64,000 bases of DNA, from the NCBI GenBank assembly GCA_030374805.1, contig JARGSG010000092.1, positions 62,001 through 126,000 on the forward strand. The letters are read 5' to 3'. The DNA is from Gracilaria gracilis. Its lineage: Eukaryota; Rhodophyta; Florideophyceae; Gracilariales; Gracilariaceae. The notes under the pieces are model-generated. The model worked only from the letters and a program-made list of their open reading frames with translations. It ran no database searches and had not been told where the DNA came from. Both the position numbers and the translations under genes were made by a program. Positions 38,224 through 47,874 of the stretch are shown here, one piece after another (position 1 is the stretch's first letter; each line of letters starts with the position of its first letter).

Positions 38224-39178
38224 ATGTCGAATGGGTACGTCGAGGACGAGGAGCTAGTGGCTCTGCTTCACCAGACGGGGGTACCAGAGACGCCATCGGG
38301 AAGGAAGGAGGAGGATGGAGACAAGGTTTGCATGGGGGAGAAGGAGGGAAGTGGGGATGGAGAGGGAGGTGGGGGTGATGGGGGTGGAGGGGATGGCGGA
38401 CCGGGGAGGAGGTTTGGGGTGGAGGTGGAGGAGCTGTTGAGGACGCTTGGGGGAGATCTGAAGGAGCATTTGGACGACTGGTTTTCTGAAATGGTAGGTG
38501 AGATGGGAGGGGTGGTGCTGAGTGTGTCGGAGATTGGGGTGTCAATGGATTTGATTCCGATGATTCGGAAAAGGATGAATTTGGCTGGAGTGGGGACTGG
38601 AAGGCATGTGAGTGGGATGGTAGAGTGAGTTGGGAGGGAGATGGTGATGCTGGGAAAGGAGAATATGGGGCTGAGGGGTCGTGTGGAGGTGTTGGAGGCG
38701 CAAGTGGGAAAGGTGGAGAAGGCGTGCAAATTGTTGCTGGGGGTGAAGGAGCTGGTGAGGGAAGGAGGCGTTGGGAAGGAGGAGGGAAGAGAGAAAGGGT
38801 CACAGGTGACGCCTCTCTCTCGTGGTGGGGGTGGGTGTGTGAGAGGAAGGAGCGGAGAAGGGAATGGAGGGGAGGTTGGGGAAGTCGGCTGAGGAAGAGG
38901 CGAAAGGGTGGGGTGATGATGGACGAAAATGGAGAGGTGTGTGTGTGTCGCGGCAGCTGCCGGGTGGAGCGCCACTAGTTGGGTTTGGTAGTGCGGCGGC
39001 GGCAGTGCGAGCGGCCGAGCGCATACTGGAGGAGCAGGAGGAGAAGAAGCTGGGAGGGATTGGGAGCCGGTTTGGGGCTAGGAGGGTGTACGAGAATGAA
39101 GAGAGTGTTCCGTTGGAGTTCTTTAACTTGACATTTAGGGAAATTGAGACTCAGGATCCGAGTGCAGTGTTGGAATGA
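38224..39178 (+). pseudogene. Coiled-coil gene 2 (b-end protein), outer copy
   Basis: ATG 38224 opens MSNGYVEDEELVALLH. One frame runs through the low-complexity segment and the helical block, passes a single TGA (38626-38628) at a position that is Cys in the inner copy, and continues as coiled coil to 38892. The C-terminal domain (LPGGAPLVGFGSAAAA ... LEFFNLTFRE) is in another frame from about 38864 to 39178. The C-terminal frame change is shared with the inner copy. Confidence 0.6.
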
Positions 39179-39444
39179 GGGAGCGCTAGTGGTGGGTTCG
39201 TAATTTTTTAGAATGTCTTTCACGAGTGTGGGAATGTAAATTTACGAGCAGTGGCGGGGGAACTGCAAACTACACTTCAAGTTCAGTACGTGAAGTTTGA
39301 ACTGCACTGAACGGAAAGGTTATTTCCAAAAAAATTTTTTTTACCTTGCCAACTAGCGCAAACTGCAAAAATGCTGGTTTTTTCGGACTTTCATTTTCAC
39401 AACTAGCGATCTAGCATACTAAACTAGCATTCCGAGAACACTGA
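39179..39444 (+). promoter_or_regulatory. Outer copy b-end: TIR and subterminal repeats
   Basis: Gene-free end with GCTAGTT-type repeats at about 39350, 39402 and 39424, mirroring 15297-15562. The TIR finishes at 39444; Gypsy-1 RT sequence resumes at 39445. Confidence 0.65.
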
Positions 39445-39834
39445 CGACGTCCATTGGGGGCAGTGGGTACGTGTCCCGTGCGGTTGTAGCGTTGAACTGG
39501 CGTCAATCGATGCAGAAGCGAAGTCTTCCGTCTTTCTTAAGCGCGAATACGACCAGAATGGCCCATTCTGGCGATGAGGGTTCTATGAAACCAGCAGCGA
39601 GCTGCTTTGTCACCTCCTTGCGTTCGACGTCTCTCCGAGCGGGTCCAGCACAGTACGGCATCTGGAATATTTGCTTCGTGCCTGCTTCCAGATGAATTGG
39701 GTGCTTTGCGGCCGCAATCGTTCCGAGATGGCCATCCTACATGTCCGAAAACGATCGAAGTAGTTCGATGACTTCATCCCGTTCGGAAGCAGGCACAGAA
39801 CTGATCTGTACCTTGCTGGACCACTTGTCGTCAT
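39445..39834 (-). pseudogene. pol: Gypsy-1 reverse transcriptase, N-terminal part
   Basis: The minus strand encodes the RT fingers and start of the palm (VFALKKDGRLRFCIDWRQFN, then ARDTYPLPPMD), ending at the transposon junction. The next codons (KCIDSLGDGQIFSTLDAN) lie at 7034 and below. Upstream is the protease-RT linker. Confidence 0.88.
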
Positions 39835-39835
39835 C

Positions 39836-40651
39836 TTACCGTACAGTTTCTTGCTCCCGTTCGGTATTCTTGTCTTCCCGTTCGGGAGTACTGTCCGAAA
39901 TCGGAATTTGTTCCCCTTTCTTAGACTCGTCGCTCCGCGACGATGGTTGCAGAGTTATGAGCACTACAGGAGATGGAAGGACGAGGCTGATAACGGTGTT
40001 CTTGTGTAATCGAATCGAGCGGTTAGAGAAGTTCGCTACGCGAAGGAAAAAGGGTGCGTCCGGTCGGAGCGTCAAAGCTTCACAGGCGAGGAGTGTGAGT
40101 TCAAGCGTCGATCCCGTGCGGTGATGAGACTGTAGAAAGACCAGGCTAGACGTTTTGGTGGTTACCAAAACGTTTGTTTCCGACATTGGGGGTAGAACAA
40201 CCGGACGGGCAACGTGTATCTTATTAGATGGGGTTTCCCGTTCGGGTTCTGGTTCCGGCGCGGAAGGTTCATTTGGTCCGTAGGCGGAAGACTGTATAGA
40301 CACCGGTTTGGAGTGTCGTAGGAGTATTGTCCGTCTCGGTGGTAGTATTGCCAAGACGTACTTTTCAATAAAAGAAGTACCGAGTAGTACGCTGGTGGAG
40401 AGGTTAGAAACCACCAGGAACTGTACTCGTACATTGAGGTCACCGATTCGAACCATGAGTGGGAGAACTCTCACGATATCCATGCGGTTCTTTGACGCGT
40501 CCGTAATTCGGAGTCTTACGTCCGGTCGGAGTTCTGAGCGCCATCCCGGGGGGAGATGGCGTTCATGAACCAGACAGGGTCCGGCTCCGGTGTCAAGAAC
40601 TCCCGTTAACGTATATATAAGTGCCGTATTGAGGCCAACCGACACGTGCAC
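39836..40651 (-). CDS. Gypsy-1 aspartic protease
   Basis: This 271-residue frame carries the retroviral-type protease active site GVLDTGAGPCL and the second-loop motif VLLGTSF, followed by a ~120-residue linker to RT. It overlaps the end of gag by 59 bases in a +1 frame relative to gag. This fits expression by frameshifting, as in Ty3, although no slippery site was identified. Confidence 0.8.
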   Translation of the reverse strand: MHVSVGLNTALIYTLTGVLDTGAGPCLVHERHLPPGWRSELRPDVRLRITDASKNRMDIVRVLPLMVRIGDLNVRVQFLVVSNLSTSVLLGTSFIEKYVLAILPPRRTILLRHSKPVSIQSSAYGPNEPSAPEPEPERETPSNKIHVARPVVLPPMSETNVLVTTKTSSLVFLQSHHRTGSTLELTLLACEALTLRPDAPFFLRVANFSNRSIRLHKNTVISLVLPSPVVLITLQPSSRSDESKKGEQIPISDSTPEREDKNTEREQETVR

Positions 40652-43088
40652 CTTCTAGTTCTCGGTAGAGAAGAGGACCGTTTCGGCTTCTATATCCGTA
40701 TCGGTCAGGTCGCATGTCAGAGAAGCGGGCTCCCCTCGGATGGAGTCCGTTCGGTCTGTCTCTGAAGGGGCGAGGCTTGGCGTCTGTGGAGGAGGCGATG
40801 CCTCTACGCTTCCTCCCGGTCGTTTTCCTGGTCAGGAGTATGCTCCCCGACCAGCATAGTGGCCTGTTTCGGTCGTGGTGGGTACGTCTGGGGGGTTGTC
40901 CGCCTTGGCGGTACCCTACATTGTCCCTCTTGGTATCAGCTTTCCGACCGGTCTGGAAGCTACTGTAGTATTCTTCTTCGCGGCTTTGCTGATAATTCGC
41001 CTCCCGTATGGCCAAGAGCTTCCCCTTAAGGTCCGGCGGGAGCAACTGACAACAGTTGGGCTCCCATGAAAGGCAAATCCGACAAGGTCTAGCTGGTGCC
41101 TGCCCCGGGGGTTGTTGCGCCCGGGAGCTGGCAGGGCTGCGGTAAGACCGAACGCACTGAGCAGACGTTGAAGCCGAAGGCGTTGTGGGATTCGAGGGCA
41201 TGGAGGACGCGCAGGACACCGCGAGGACATGTTCCTCGACTTCATCCGATACGGAATAGATCGATTCCGACTGGGTATTGATACTGTGAACCTTCCGAGC
41301 GGTACGAGAAGACTCTTTCCGAGCCGTTTGTTTTTGAGTATCGACCCGAACGGATTGTCGACGTGAGGCGCAATGGGTGTCTCCGTGCGATTCCGCGTAA
41401 CGGACAAAGGCATCGTATCCGATATTTGGATGCGAGGTAAGGTGATTCCTCACCTTTGACCGTATGGCGGCAAGGAGACCTTCAAAAAATATTCCCTTCA
41501 AATTTCGATCGGTGAAAACGTTCCCACAGCGGAGCGCTTTCGTCCAGGGCTTTTGGGCAAACTCCGTTTCGGACATACCAGACGCTTGGCGGTAAAGGAT
41601 GACCTCCGTGGCCGCTTCGGCAATGATCTCATCCGTTGCGTATGGGGTCAACAAGAAGTTGACTATCTCTCCGTACGTGTGTGGAGGCTCATCCAGAGTA
41701 CGGTCGACAGCGCCAGACTCACCTTCGAGCCGAGACTGAACCAGTGCGTGCACCGGTCGGGTCAGGTAGAATTGGAAACACCAAAGAGCTGCACCCTCAG
41801 TGATTCCGTTATGGTTGCAAGCGGTTTTTAACCACTGTAAGAAATTGAGAACCGATATCGGAACTGTCCCGGAAAAGGAATGACCCTTCATCTGGAAATT
41901 CAATTTCTTTCGGTAGCGCGCAATCTTGCGCGCCAACCGCGAATTGTACGTCTGGCTCCTTCTCAGCAACCTGTACGTACTGTAGTCCACCACCTTGGCG
42001 AACTTCTAGTTCAAGGGCCTGATGCGTTTCAGCATCAACCTGTCCGAACGGGAACGATACCGATCGGACTTCCCCTTCCGTCGCGGGCTGCGGGAGTGTC
42101 GGTCAACTTCTGAATCCGTGCGGTCGTCATCCGACGATGAATCCGAAGAGTTCGAGTCCGTTCTGGCTAATCGTCACCTTCTCTGGCGGCGGCGATCCTT
42201 CCGTTTACGGGGCGCGTCGTCCGATTCGGAACTTCCGCTCGGTCTTACGCCTCTGCGGCGGCGATTTCTTCTCTCGTCGGAGGAATCTGCTCAGCTTCCG
42301 CCCGGATCGCCCTGCGGGTTGACTGGCGGGAGGTACACTCCGTTCGGGCCCTTCGTTGGGCCCTTCTTCAGTTCTGCTCGGTGTTGCCTCTCACCGCTAG
42401 TAGGTGCATTATCCGTACGGTCAATAAAAGATTTGGGTGGGTGGGTTGGTAGCTGAGCTACCAGTGCGGCCAGTGTGCTATTCAGAGCTGAGGTTGCAGT
42501 TTCCGAACGGTCTGTCTTGCGGATATTCCTGACCATATCTTGTACGATCGGTGGAATATCCTGGTGCAGAAGCGCCGAGATTCAGTCCTTGAGGTACGTC
42601 TCCATTGCCATGGCGAGATGGACCTCAATTTCCGTTTGGAGACTCTGCCGGGCATAGGGAGCGATCACTGCCCAGAGTTCCCGTGCGGTAGTCCGTTCGG
42701 TAAGGAGTGGCGGCGCGGAGCCAGCTTCGTCCTGCGGCGTCTTCTCCGTTCCGGGAAGCGGGGCGAGAGCAGCTGCCTTGTTCTCGTTCCGTGCGGACTT
42801 AAACCTGTTACGTGCGGAGCCGTCTCGGAGAATCCGTTCGGGCTCATCTGAAGGCGTGACATAGGCCATCTCGTTACTTCGGGTGCGCCAGCGGCCAATC
42901 GAAGCGGCATCCGAAGTGGCGCGAATTGCGACCGGTACGGAATCTGCGGAGTCTTTTACGACCAAAGACCCTTCACCCATTTCTCCGGGCGGACGATGGC
43001 TCATACTGTACGTATCGGTTCCACGATTGGTTCTGCCACTCCGTACGGTGTCGAATCCCACTTCTAAGTCGGGAGACCAATGTGGCAT
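40593..43088 (-). pseudogene. gag: Gypsy-1 gag, four in-frame stops
   Basis: One frame of 832 codons from ATG 43088 stays in phase to 40593, broken only by TGA 42582, TGA 42291, TGA near 42172 and TAG near 42007. The N-terminal third is helical, the middle is an Arg/Ser-rich tract (SRSPRRKGKSDRYRSRSD), and then comes a retrotransposon capsid-like domain (EGAALWCFQFYLTRPV ... ASGMSETEF). A Cys-rich segment (CRICLSWEPNCC) near 41080 may be a degenerate zinc knuckle. The start codon lies inside the last 8 bases of the 5' LTR, so the primer-binding site is within gag. Confidence 0.75.
43063..43080 (-). promoter_or_regulatory. Candidate primer-binding site of Gypsy-1
   Basis: Directly inside the 5' LTR the minus strand reads TTGGTCTCCCGACTTAG. 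TGG one base after the LTR is the usual start of a site complementary to a tRNA 3' CCA end. The tRNA was not identified. Confidence 0.55.
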
Positions 43089-43621
43089 AATGAGCAAGAG
43101 TGGGGGAGTCCGAAGCGGTCTTGAGACGGGAGCGGCGGCAGCGTACAGTCGTGTGACTGTAATAAGTCCGAACCGTGAGGGAAGGCGGAAGCACCGGGCG
43201 GTCGAAGGGAGCGTGGACGGTCAGTATCACCAGGCGCGTACAGGTGCGCGCAAAAGGGTACGAACGGTCTGGAAAACCTTAGTAGAATTAACGTGCGCTC
43301 TATCGTTAGCGTAAGCTGGCGAGGAAGACGCTCGGCAGAAGATGCTGGTCGTTTAAGATTGGGGAGATCCGAGCTACAACTACATATCGGGTCTGGGCCC
43401 GCTACTGACTACTGTACGACCGGTCCACTTACAGTGCCACAGGCCGGCACCACCCAACTTGCACAGATGTCCAACTTGTACGCTGTGCCAATCCGTCCGG
43501 CACTTGATCACCAAATCATACACGCGGCGGTGTCACTGCACCGGCCCATCGTGCACTACCCCTTTGTACGTGAACGGCCAATCGGTTACGCTGCGCACCA
43601 ACTCGGGCCCACTATACTACA
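43081..43621 (-). repeat. 5' LTR of Gypsy-1
   Basis: Minus strand starts TGTAGTATAGTGGGCCC and ends TTATGCCACA. It aligns to 3-550 with scattered substitutions and short indels. Beyond 43621 similarity ceases, marking the element border. Confidence 0.9.
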
Positions 43622-43859
43622 CCCTCCCGTCAAAATGAAGAGAATCAGAACATTGCAGATACAATTTCTGCCGTTGACACACAGTCCAGACATCAAGACA
43701 TGCAGTTGTTTACTAGCTTTGTCTTCCTCCATCTCAAGCCAACCTGGAAGCGCTTCCCCGTTCAAAGCACTTCTCACTACAAACGCGTTTGCGTTGCTTG
43801 AGCTCTTAATTATTCGCAATCAAGCCCATATTTTTTCTCTTGCACAACTACTGAAGCAC

Positions 43860-44740
43860 TTGTTCTATCCGAAAGTTGGTGTGAACAATCTGCTATTGGA
43901 CCTAATCAGAAACGAGATATCTTTTGGAATGGAGTTGAGCCGAGATGTCGCGAACGAAGCATGGTACGCATAGCTAGCTCCCTGCGTTCTAAATGGAATC
44001 GTATGGCCCGTGCTGCGTAACATTTATCGCTGCAAAGAAGAAAACAGAAGAATAAACGATCTCCGGAGTTACTGATAAAGACAGAAGGGACAAATTGATG
44101 AAGCTTTGGAGAATAGGATCAGGTAAAAAGGATGAAAAGAGAGTGTTCCAGCTGGCACCAGAGTTTCGTTACAACAAGGCTGCTGAGATTTTGAGTAGTC
44201 AGCCAAATTTCTCTAACGAACAAAGTGGCAGGACTGACAGTGTGGCTATATATCGGGTAAAATGAGAGCCAAAAAGCGGATGTAATACAGAGAGTTTAGT
44301 GTGCCAAATAGCTGACGAGGAAGACCGCAAGAGTAAGGAAGTGAACGAATTTGCATTGAAGTCAAAAGAACAGAACCGTCTTTTGCGAATTAGAAAACGC
44401 AAACAGCTCGAGAAAGCGAACAAAATAGAGGAGTCGAGCACAAAGATAATGCGAACAATGCAAGGCGAGATGAGTCGAACATCCCGAATGATGGAAGGGC
44501 GTTAGTAGAAAGCGCCATATAGAAGAAAACGAACAATGAAATCAAGCTCTTGCAGTTTTTACCTGAAGGCTCGAATGAGAGAGACACTGTTATGACCAGA
44601 ATTATGAACAACAACTTAGGATTCGCTGGATTTGAATTACAGAACAGCAACGAAGGTGGAGTGGGCAGTAACGCTCAAAGCGGAAACTTTCTTGGAATGA
44701 CGAAGAGGAAGACACACATGGAGGACAGGAAATCCTAGAC
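43860..44740 (+). pseudogene. Possible Harbinger-associated ORF (Myb/NAM-C-like), decayed
   Basis: Short frames on the plus strand give a Trp-containing helical segment (SRDVANEAWYA), then a highly charged Lys/Glu coiled-coil (DEEDRKSKEVNEFALKSKEQ) and a further helical piece to 44738. Two-gene PIF/Harbinger elements carry a DNA-binding accessory protein next to the transposase, and this lies convergent with one. The identification rests on context and composition. Confidence 0.35.
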
Positions 44741-45019
44741 CTAAATGATGAAATAACTTCGCAGGCTGAACGCTAATGAATGTCCGTGGGATCGCCACAA
44801 TGACGATGCGCAGGGGAGGGTGGACCGGGACCCTCCCAGACTAGAATTATTTCTGATAGATTCCCTTTACTTTGAATGACAACTTTAATAAATGCATGAG
44901 ACAAAACTAAACTACTCGTTTCCTAGTCTGATTATAAGATTCTTCTTCAACGCTTCATGCCCAAGTGCCCAGTTCAAAAGACTATGTCATACAAAAAACC
45001 TTTCGAACTGGCAGTCATT

Positions 45020-45750
45020 CATCATATACTCACTCTTATTTCCTTGTCCAGTATTGTGCAGCTGCGGCTCACCATTCTCCGTCCCCTGCGTTCGTACAAC
45101 TCTGTTACTAGGTCTATCTCGCCGCCTTCTTCTTCCACGCCTTCCTGAAAATGTCTCTCTCGCTGCATTTCAACAATTAAGTTGTGAAGCACTACACAGG
45201 TCTGCGAGACCCGTATTATCTCATCTTCATACCGAGAACGCACATCATCAAGTTAAACACCAAAGTGCGCCTGTAGAACGCAAAAAAGCCTTTCAACTTC
45301 TTCTCTTCTTCCCTTCTCTCGTTTCGTGTACCTTCCTTACTCTTCAAAACCTGGAATGTGTACGAGACAAGCGAAAATGGGCCATTTCGGATAGATACCG
45401 TCTCCTAAAAAACATGGTAGGTCATTGAGTGATTCTTCAGCATGAAGTTTGTACTTCATCGGCAAATTGAACTCGAACTTGTTGAACAGAATATCGGTAA
45501 ATAAAGGAGAGGTTTCCACCATCCCCTTGGCATTGTGTGTTGCCGGCCGCCCAACAAAACAATGCGAAATATAAAGATCGCGATCGCACCATGCTTCTAC
45601 AGATATATTGAGCATGTTTCCATCTTTCGCATTTTGGTACTACCCTTCCAACTCAATGGGGTAGTTCTTCCAAGAAATGCTGCAGCAGTAAAAAGCTCCA
45701 ACATAGCCTTTGAAACCTACCTCATCATGCCGTTCTGATATGTGCTGCAA
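45020..45750 (-). pseudogene. PIF/Harbinger-type transposase remnant
   Basis: Scattered minus-strand frames give, in order, a GFKGYVGAFYCCSISWKN segment (normally GCIDCMHW-like, with the first Asp lost), a block ending DLYISHCFVGRPATHN, then LGDGIYPKWPIFACLV and VERLFCVLQAHFGV. A final helix, QTCVVLHNLIVEMQRE, follows. This series is characteristic of the plant-transposon-protein (PF04827) branch of Harbinger transposases. Stops and frameshifts break it. Upstream to about 46100 the N-terminal part is too decayed to delimit. Confidence 0.7.
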
Positions 45751-46564
45751 CTCTTCAACAGTAGGTCTCCTATTAAATTAATGGGACCCTAATAACTGGA
45801 AAACGCATTACAAAAACTTGTATACGTAAAACCAAATCGATTGTACACTCATTCTCGAACGATCATCTTAATCATCATGGCTTCGATTCGTAGTCAAAAC
45901 GCGTAAACATGTCAGCACTTGCACTTGTGATGGATGTCCTAGCTTACCGTAGCAGATTTGTTGTTGGTCCCAAAGTTACAGATAGTTTCTCACAAGATCA
46001 TTTTGAATCTTTCAGAATAGTAAGCGAGGCACTCCAAAGAGCCATCGGAATTGTTTCAAATTGTGTACACTCTCTTGGCCCAAGTAGTCTTTCATCCAGA
46101 TAGATCTGCCCCTGTCAATATTACGAGAGGCTTCTATTCTTCCTCGCCGCTTTTGCGGCTTTCGAATTATGTTACGGTGCTTTAGAAGTAAATTGTTTCG
46201 TCAAAGAGAGCAAATACTTGTTGCTGAAATTAGAGGTATAGGAAAAGGTGTTCCTTGTCATCGGGATTCATCGGAAAAGATGAAAATGGCAGCTGGCGTT
46301 CTACAAATGAACTGGAGTGTCTGTGGTATACCGTTGGTACAATTGGAGGAATCTCGAGGAAAGGCGAGAGTCCGTCCCTGAACGATGTCAACAGTATTCT
46401 TTCATTGACCTCTAGGTTTGGATGCATAGTTAAGGGCTTGAATCGAAGGGCTCAGAGCCAACGGTGCATGGCTTGCAGTCGTACTCGACTCTAGACATTT
46501 TGCGATTATTGGTACAGATGCTCTCCTTCGCGCTTTATTTCCTGTCTCTAAAACTCAATTTTAG
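45751..46564. other. Decayed upstream part of the Harbinger remnant and spacer
   Basis: Only short frames are visible. A minus-strand piece near 46100 may be the transposase N-terminus. Nothing else is recognised. Confidence 0.3.
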
Positions 46565-46789
46565 CTACACAAATTCAGATTCATGGTAGACATGCTCTAA
46601 GTGTTCATCTGGTTTATCCGTGCCGGTAGACGGCGGGTAGCCATACCAGCGTACCTGGTGCTGCTTATACCCCATCGGGTGCCAGCTGTGTTCCACGATG
46701 TGGTCGACGACAAGGTCGTTCCAGTATACTTCGCGTTCTTCACCAACTTCGAAAGGGTTTAACACGCTTCGCAGCCGTACTGTGGACAA
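46565..46789 (-). pseudogene. Chromodomain of Gypsy-2
   Basis: The frame reads VVDHIVEHSWHPMG then HQVRWYGYPPSTGT and EHLEHV. The conserved aromatic positions and the GYP/WEP-like turn identify a retrotransposon chromodomain, with Tyr/Trp cage residues partly kept. No start codon is implied; this is the C-terminal end of pol. Confidence 0.75.
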
Positions 46790-47874
46790 CTACCCAGCTT
46801 CTCTGCTGTGTAATTCTGACACCTTTGGCGGTTCTGCTGTCTTCTGCTGAATGCTACTGCCGGGATTCCCGAATTGTTCACGCTGTTCTTCCTTTCTGAT
46901 GGGCTCGCTAACGTCTCGATTGCAAGTACCTTCCCGTGTTGACGGTGTTTCAGCAGGGGAGGCGGATTACCTAGCAGGGCACCTGCCGGTTCGCATGACT
47001 CCAGACGACGGTTCGTGCCTACGACGGTGCCGGTCGGCAATGTTGCCTCACTGTGTGTTGCACGGCGCGTGCTATGAGAGGTTTGGCATTGCGCACTCCT
47101 GCACTGGCAGCCTGTGTTTTTCCTAAATCATGGCTGTATTACGTACTTCTAATGGCACGGACACTGTCATGACGCCTTGAAACGTCATGTCGTGCGTTCG
47201 ACGACTTCCCCACAGATGGGTACGGTAGTACTTCCTTCATACCCGTTCCGGGATGCTCGGGCTTTGCTTCTGCGATCTTGTTCTCTTCTTGATTATCAGG
47301 GCGTGCGATACCGGGATCTACCGTGACTTCCTTGATTTGCCCCTATGTGGGCGGATTACTACGAACGTCAACGACGGTTTGCAACTTGCGTGCGTACGGA
47401 GTACTCCGTGTAGACGTAACCTGCCGGGCTGGAGCTGTGCTCTGCTGAGACATCGGGTGATCAGGGTCCACTTCCGGTGGTGTCGAGGTACTATCGCCAG
47501 CGCGATGGCGTGGTTTTTCTTGTGTTTTTACGACAACAGGGTAAGGATCATGGTGCGATTTCCCGTGCGGGTGAGCAATTCCAATATCCTGGACAGTCCG
47601 GGAGTCCGTAGACTAGGCGTCGCTCTTTCTGGCAAGGCTGCGATCCACCGTAAAGCGTTGCGCTTCCTTTGCAGTATCAGCACGCTGTAGCGGTTTGGCG
47701 TGCCCACTAACGGTGGTATGCTTAGCCATCACGTCCTCGGCGGTGTCCGGAAAAAATGCACTCCCTAATTCTTTTCTCCCTCAATCACTGGATGTCTGCG
47801 ACGGTGGCGACACCGGTGACTCCTGTTCTTCGGCAACAAAGCGTGAAATCTCCTCCCCCTTTTGAGTTGGAGCG
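46790..47874. other. Unrecognised insert between Gypsy-2 integrase and chromodomain
   Basis: This GC-richer 1.1 kb has only short open frames and no motif I can name. It could be an extended linker region in several frames or a separate insertion. Confidence 0.3.

Larger units (their letters stand above)
7035..39444 (+). mobile_element. Outer giant DNA transposon (KDZ/Plavaka-like), containing a second inverted copy
   Basis: The left end reads TCGGTGTTATCGGAATGCTA. The right end, on the minus strand, reads TCAGTGTTCTCGGAATGCTA. These are imperfect terminal inverted repeats with end-specific sequence inside them: an a-end with TTATCGG next to the transposase, and a b-end with TTCTCGG next to the coiled-coil gene. 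The element sits inside the Gypsy-1 RT; no clear target-site duplication is visible. Without the inner copy it is 8,262 + 4,856 bp. It keeps the transposase, coiled-coil gene 1, the C-terminal part of the methyltransferase-SET gene, the C-terminal part of the ParB-like gene, the dioxygenase, the reductase-like gene and coiled-coil gene 2. Every one is damaged to some degree. Confidence 0.85.
3..43621 (-). mobile_element. Gypsy-1: Ty3/Gypsy retrotransposon with chromodomain, split by a giant DNA transposon
   Basis: Two same-orientation LTRs (548 and 541 bp, both TG...CA) bracket, in minus-strand order, gag, aspartic protease, reverse transcriptase, RNase H, integrase and a chromodomain. That order is diagnostic of Ty3/Gypsy. 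A primer-binding-site candidate adjoins the 5' LTR and a purine tract adjoins the 3' LTR. The RT is cut between 39445 and 7034; joining those flanks restores the RT reading frame, so the 32.4-kb DNA transposon landed in an existing element. Excluding it, the retrotransposon is about 11.2 kb. The long 3' tract between chromodomain and 3' LTR carries an antisense reading frame. Gag has four in-frame stops, pol has four, and the integrase lacks its catalytic Glu, so this copy is dead. Confidence 0.9.

Noticed and set aside
7035-39444. Maverick/Polinton or integrated giant virus
   Set aside because: No protein-primed DNA polymerase, capsid, packaging ATPase or protease was found; the transposase and TIRs fit a KDZ-type DNA transposon.
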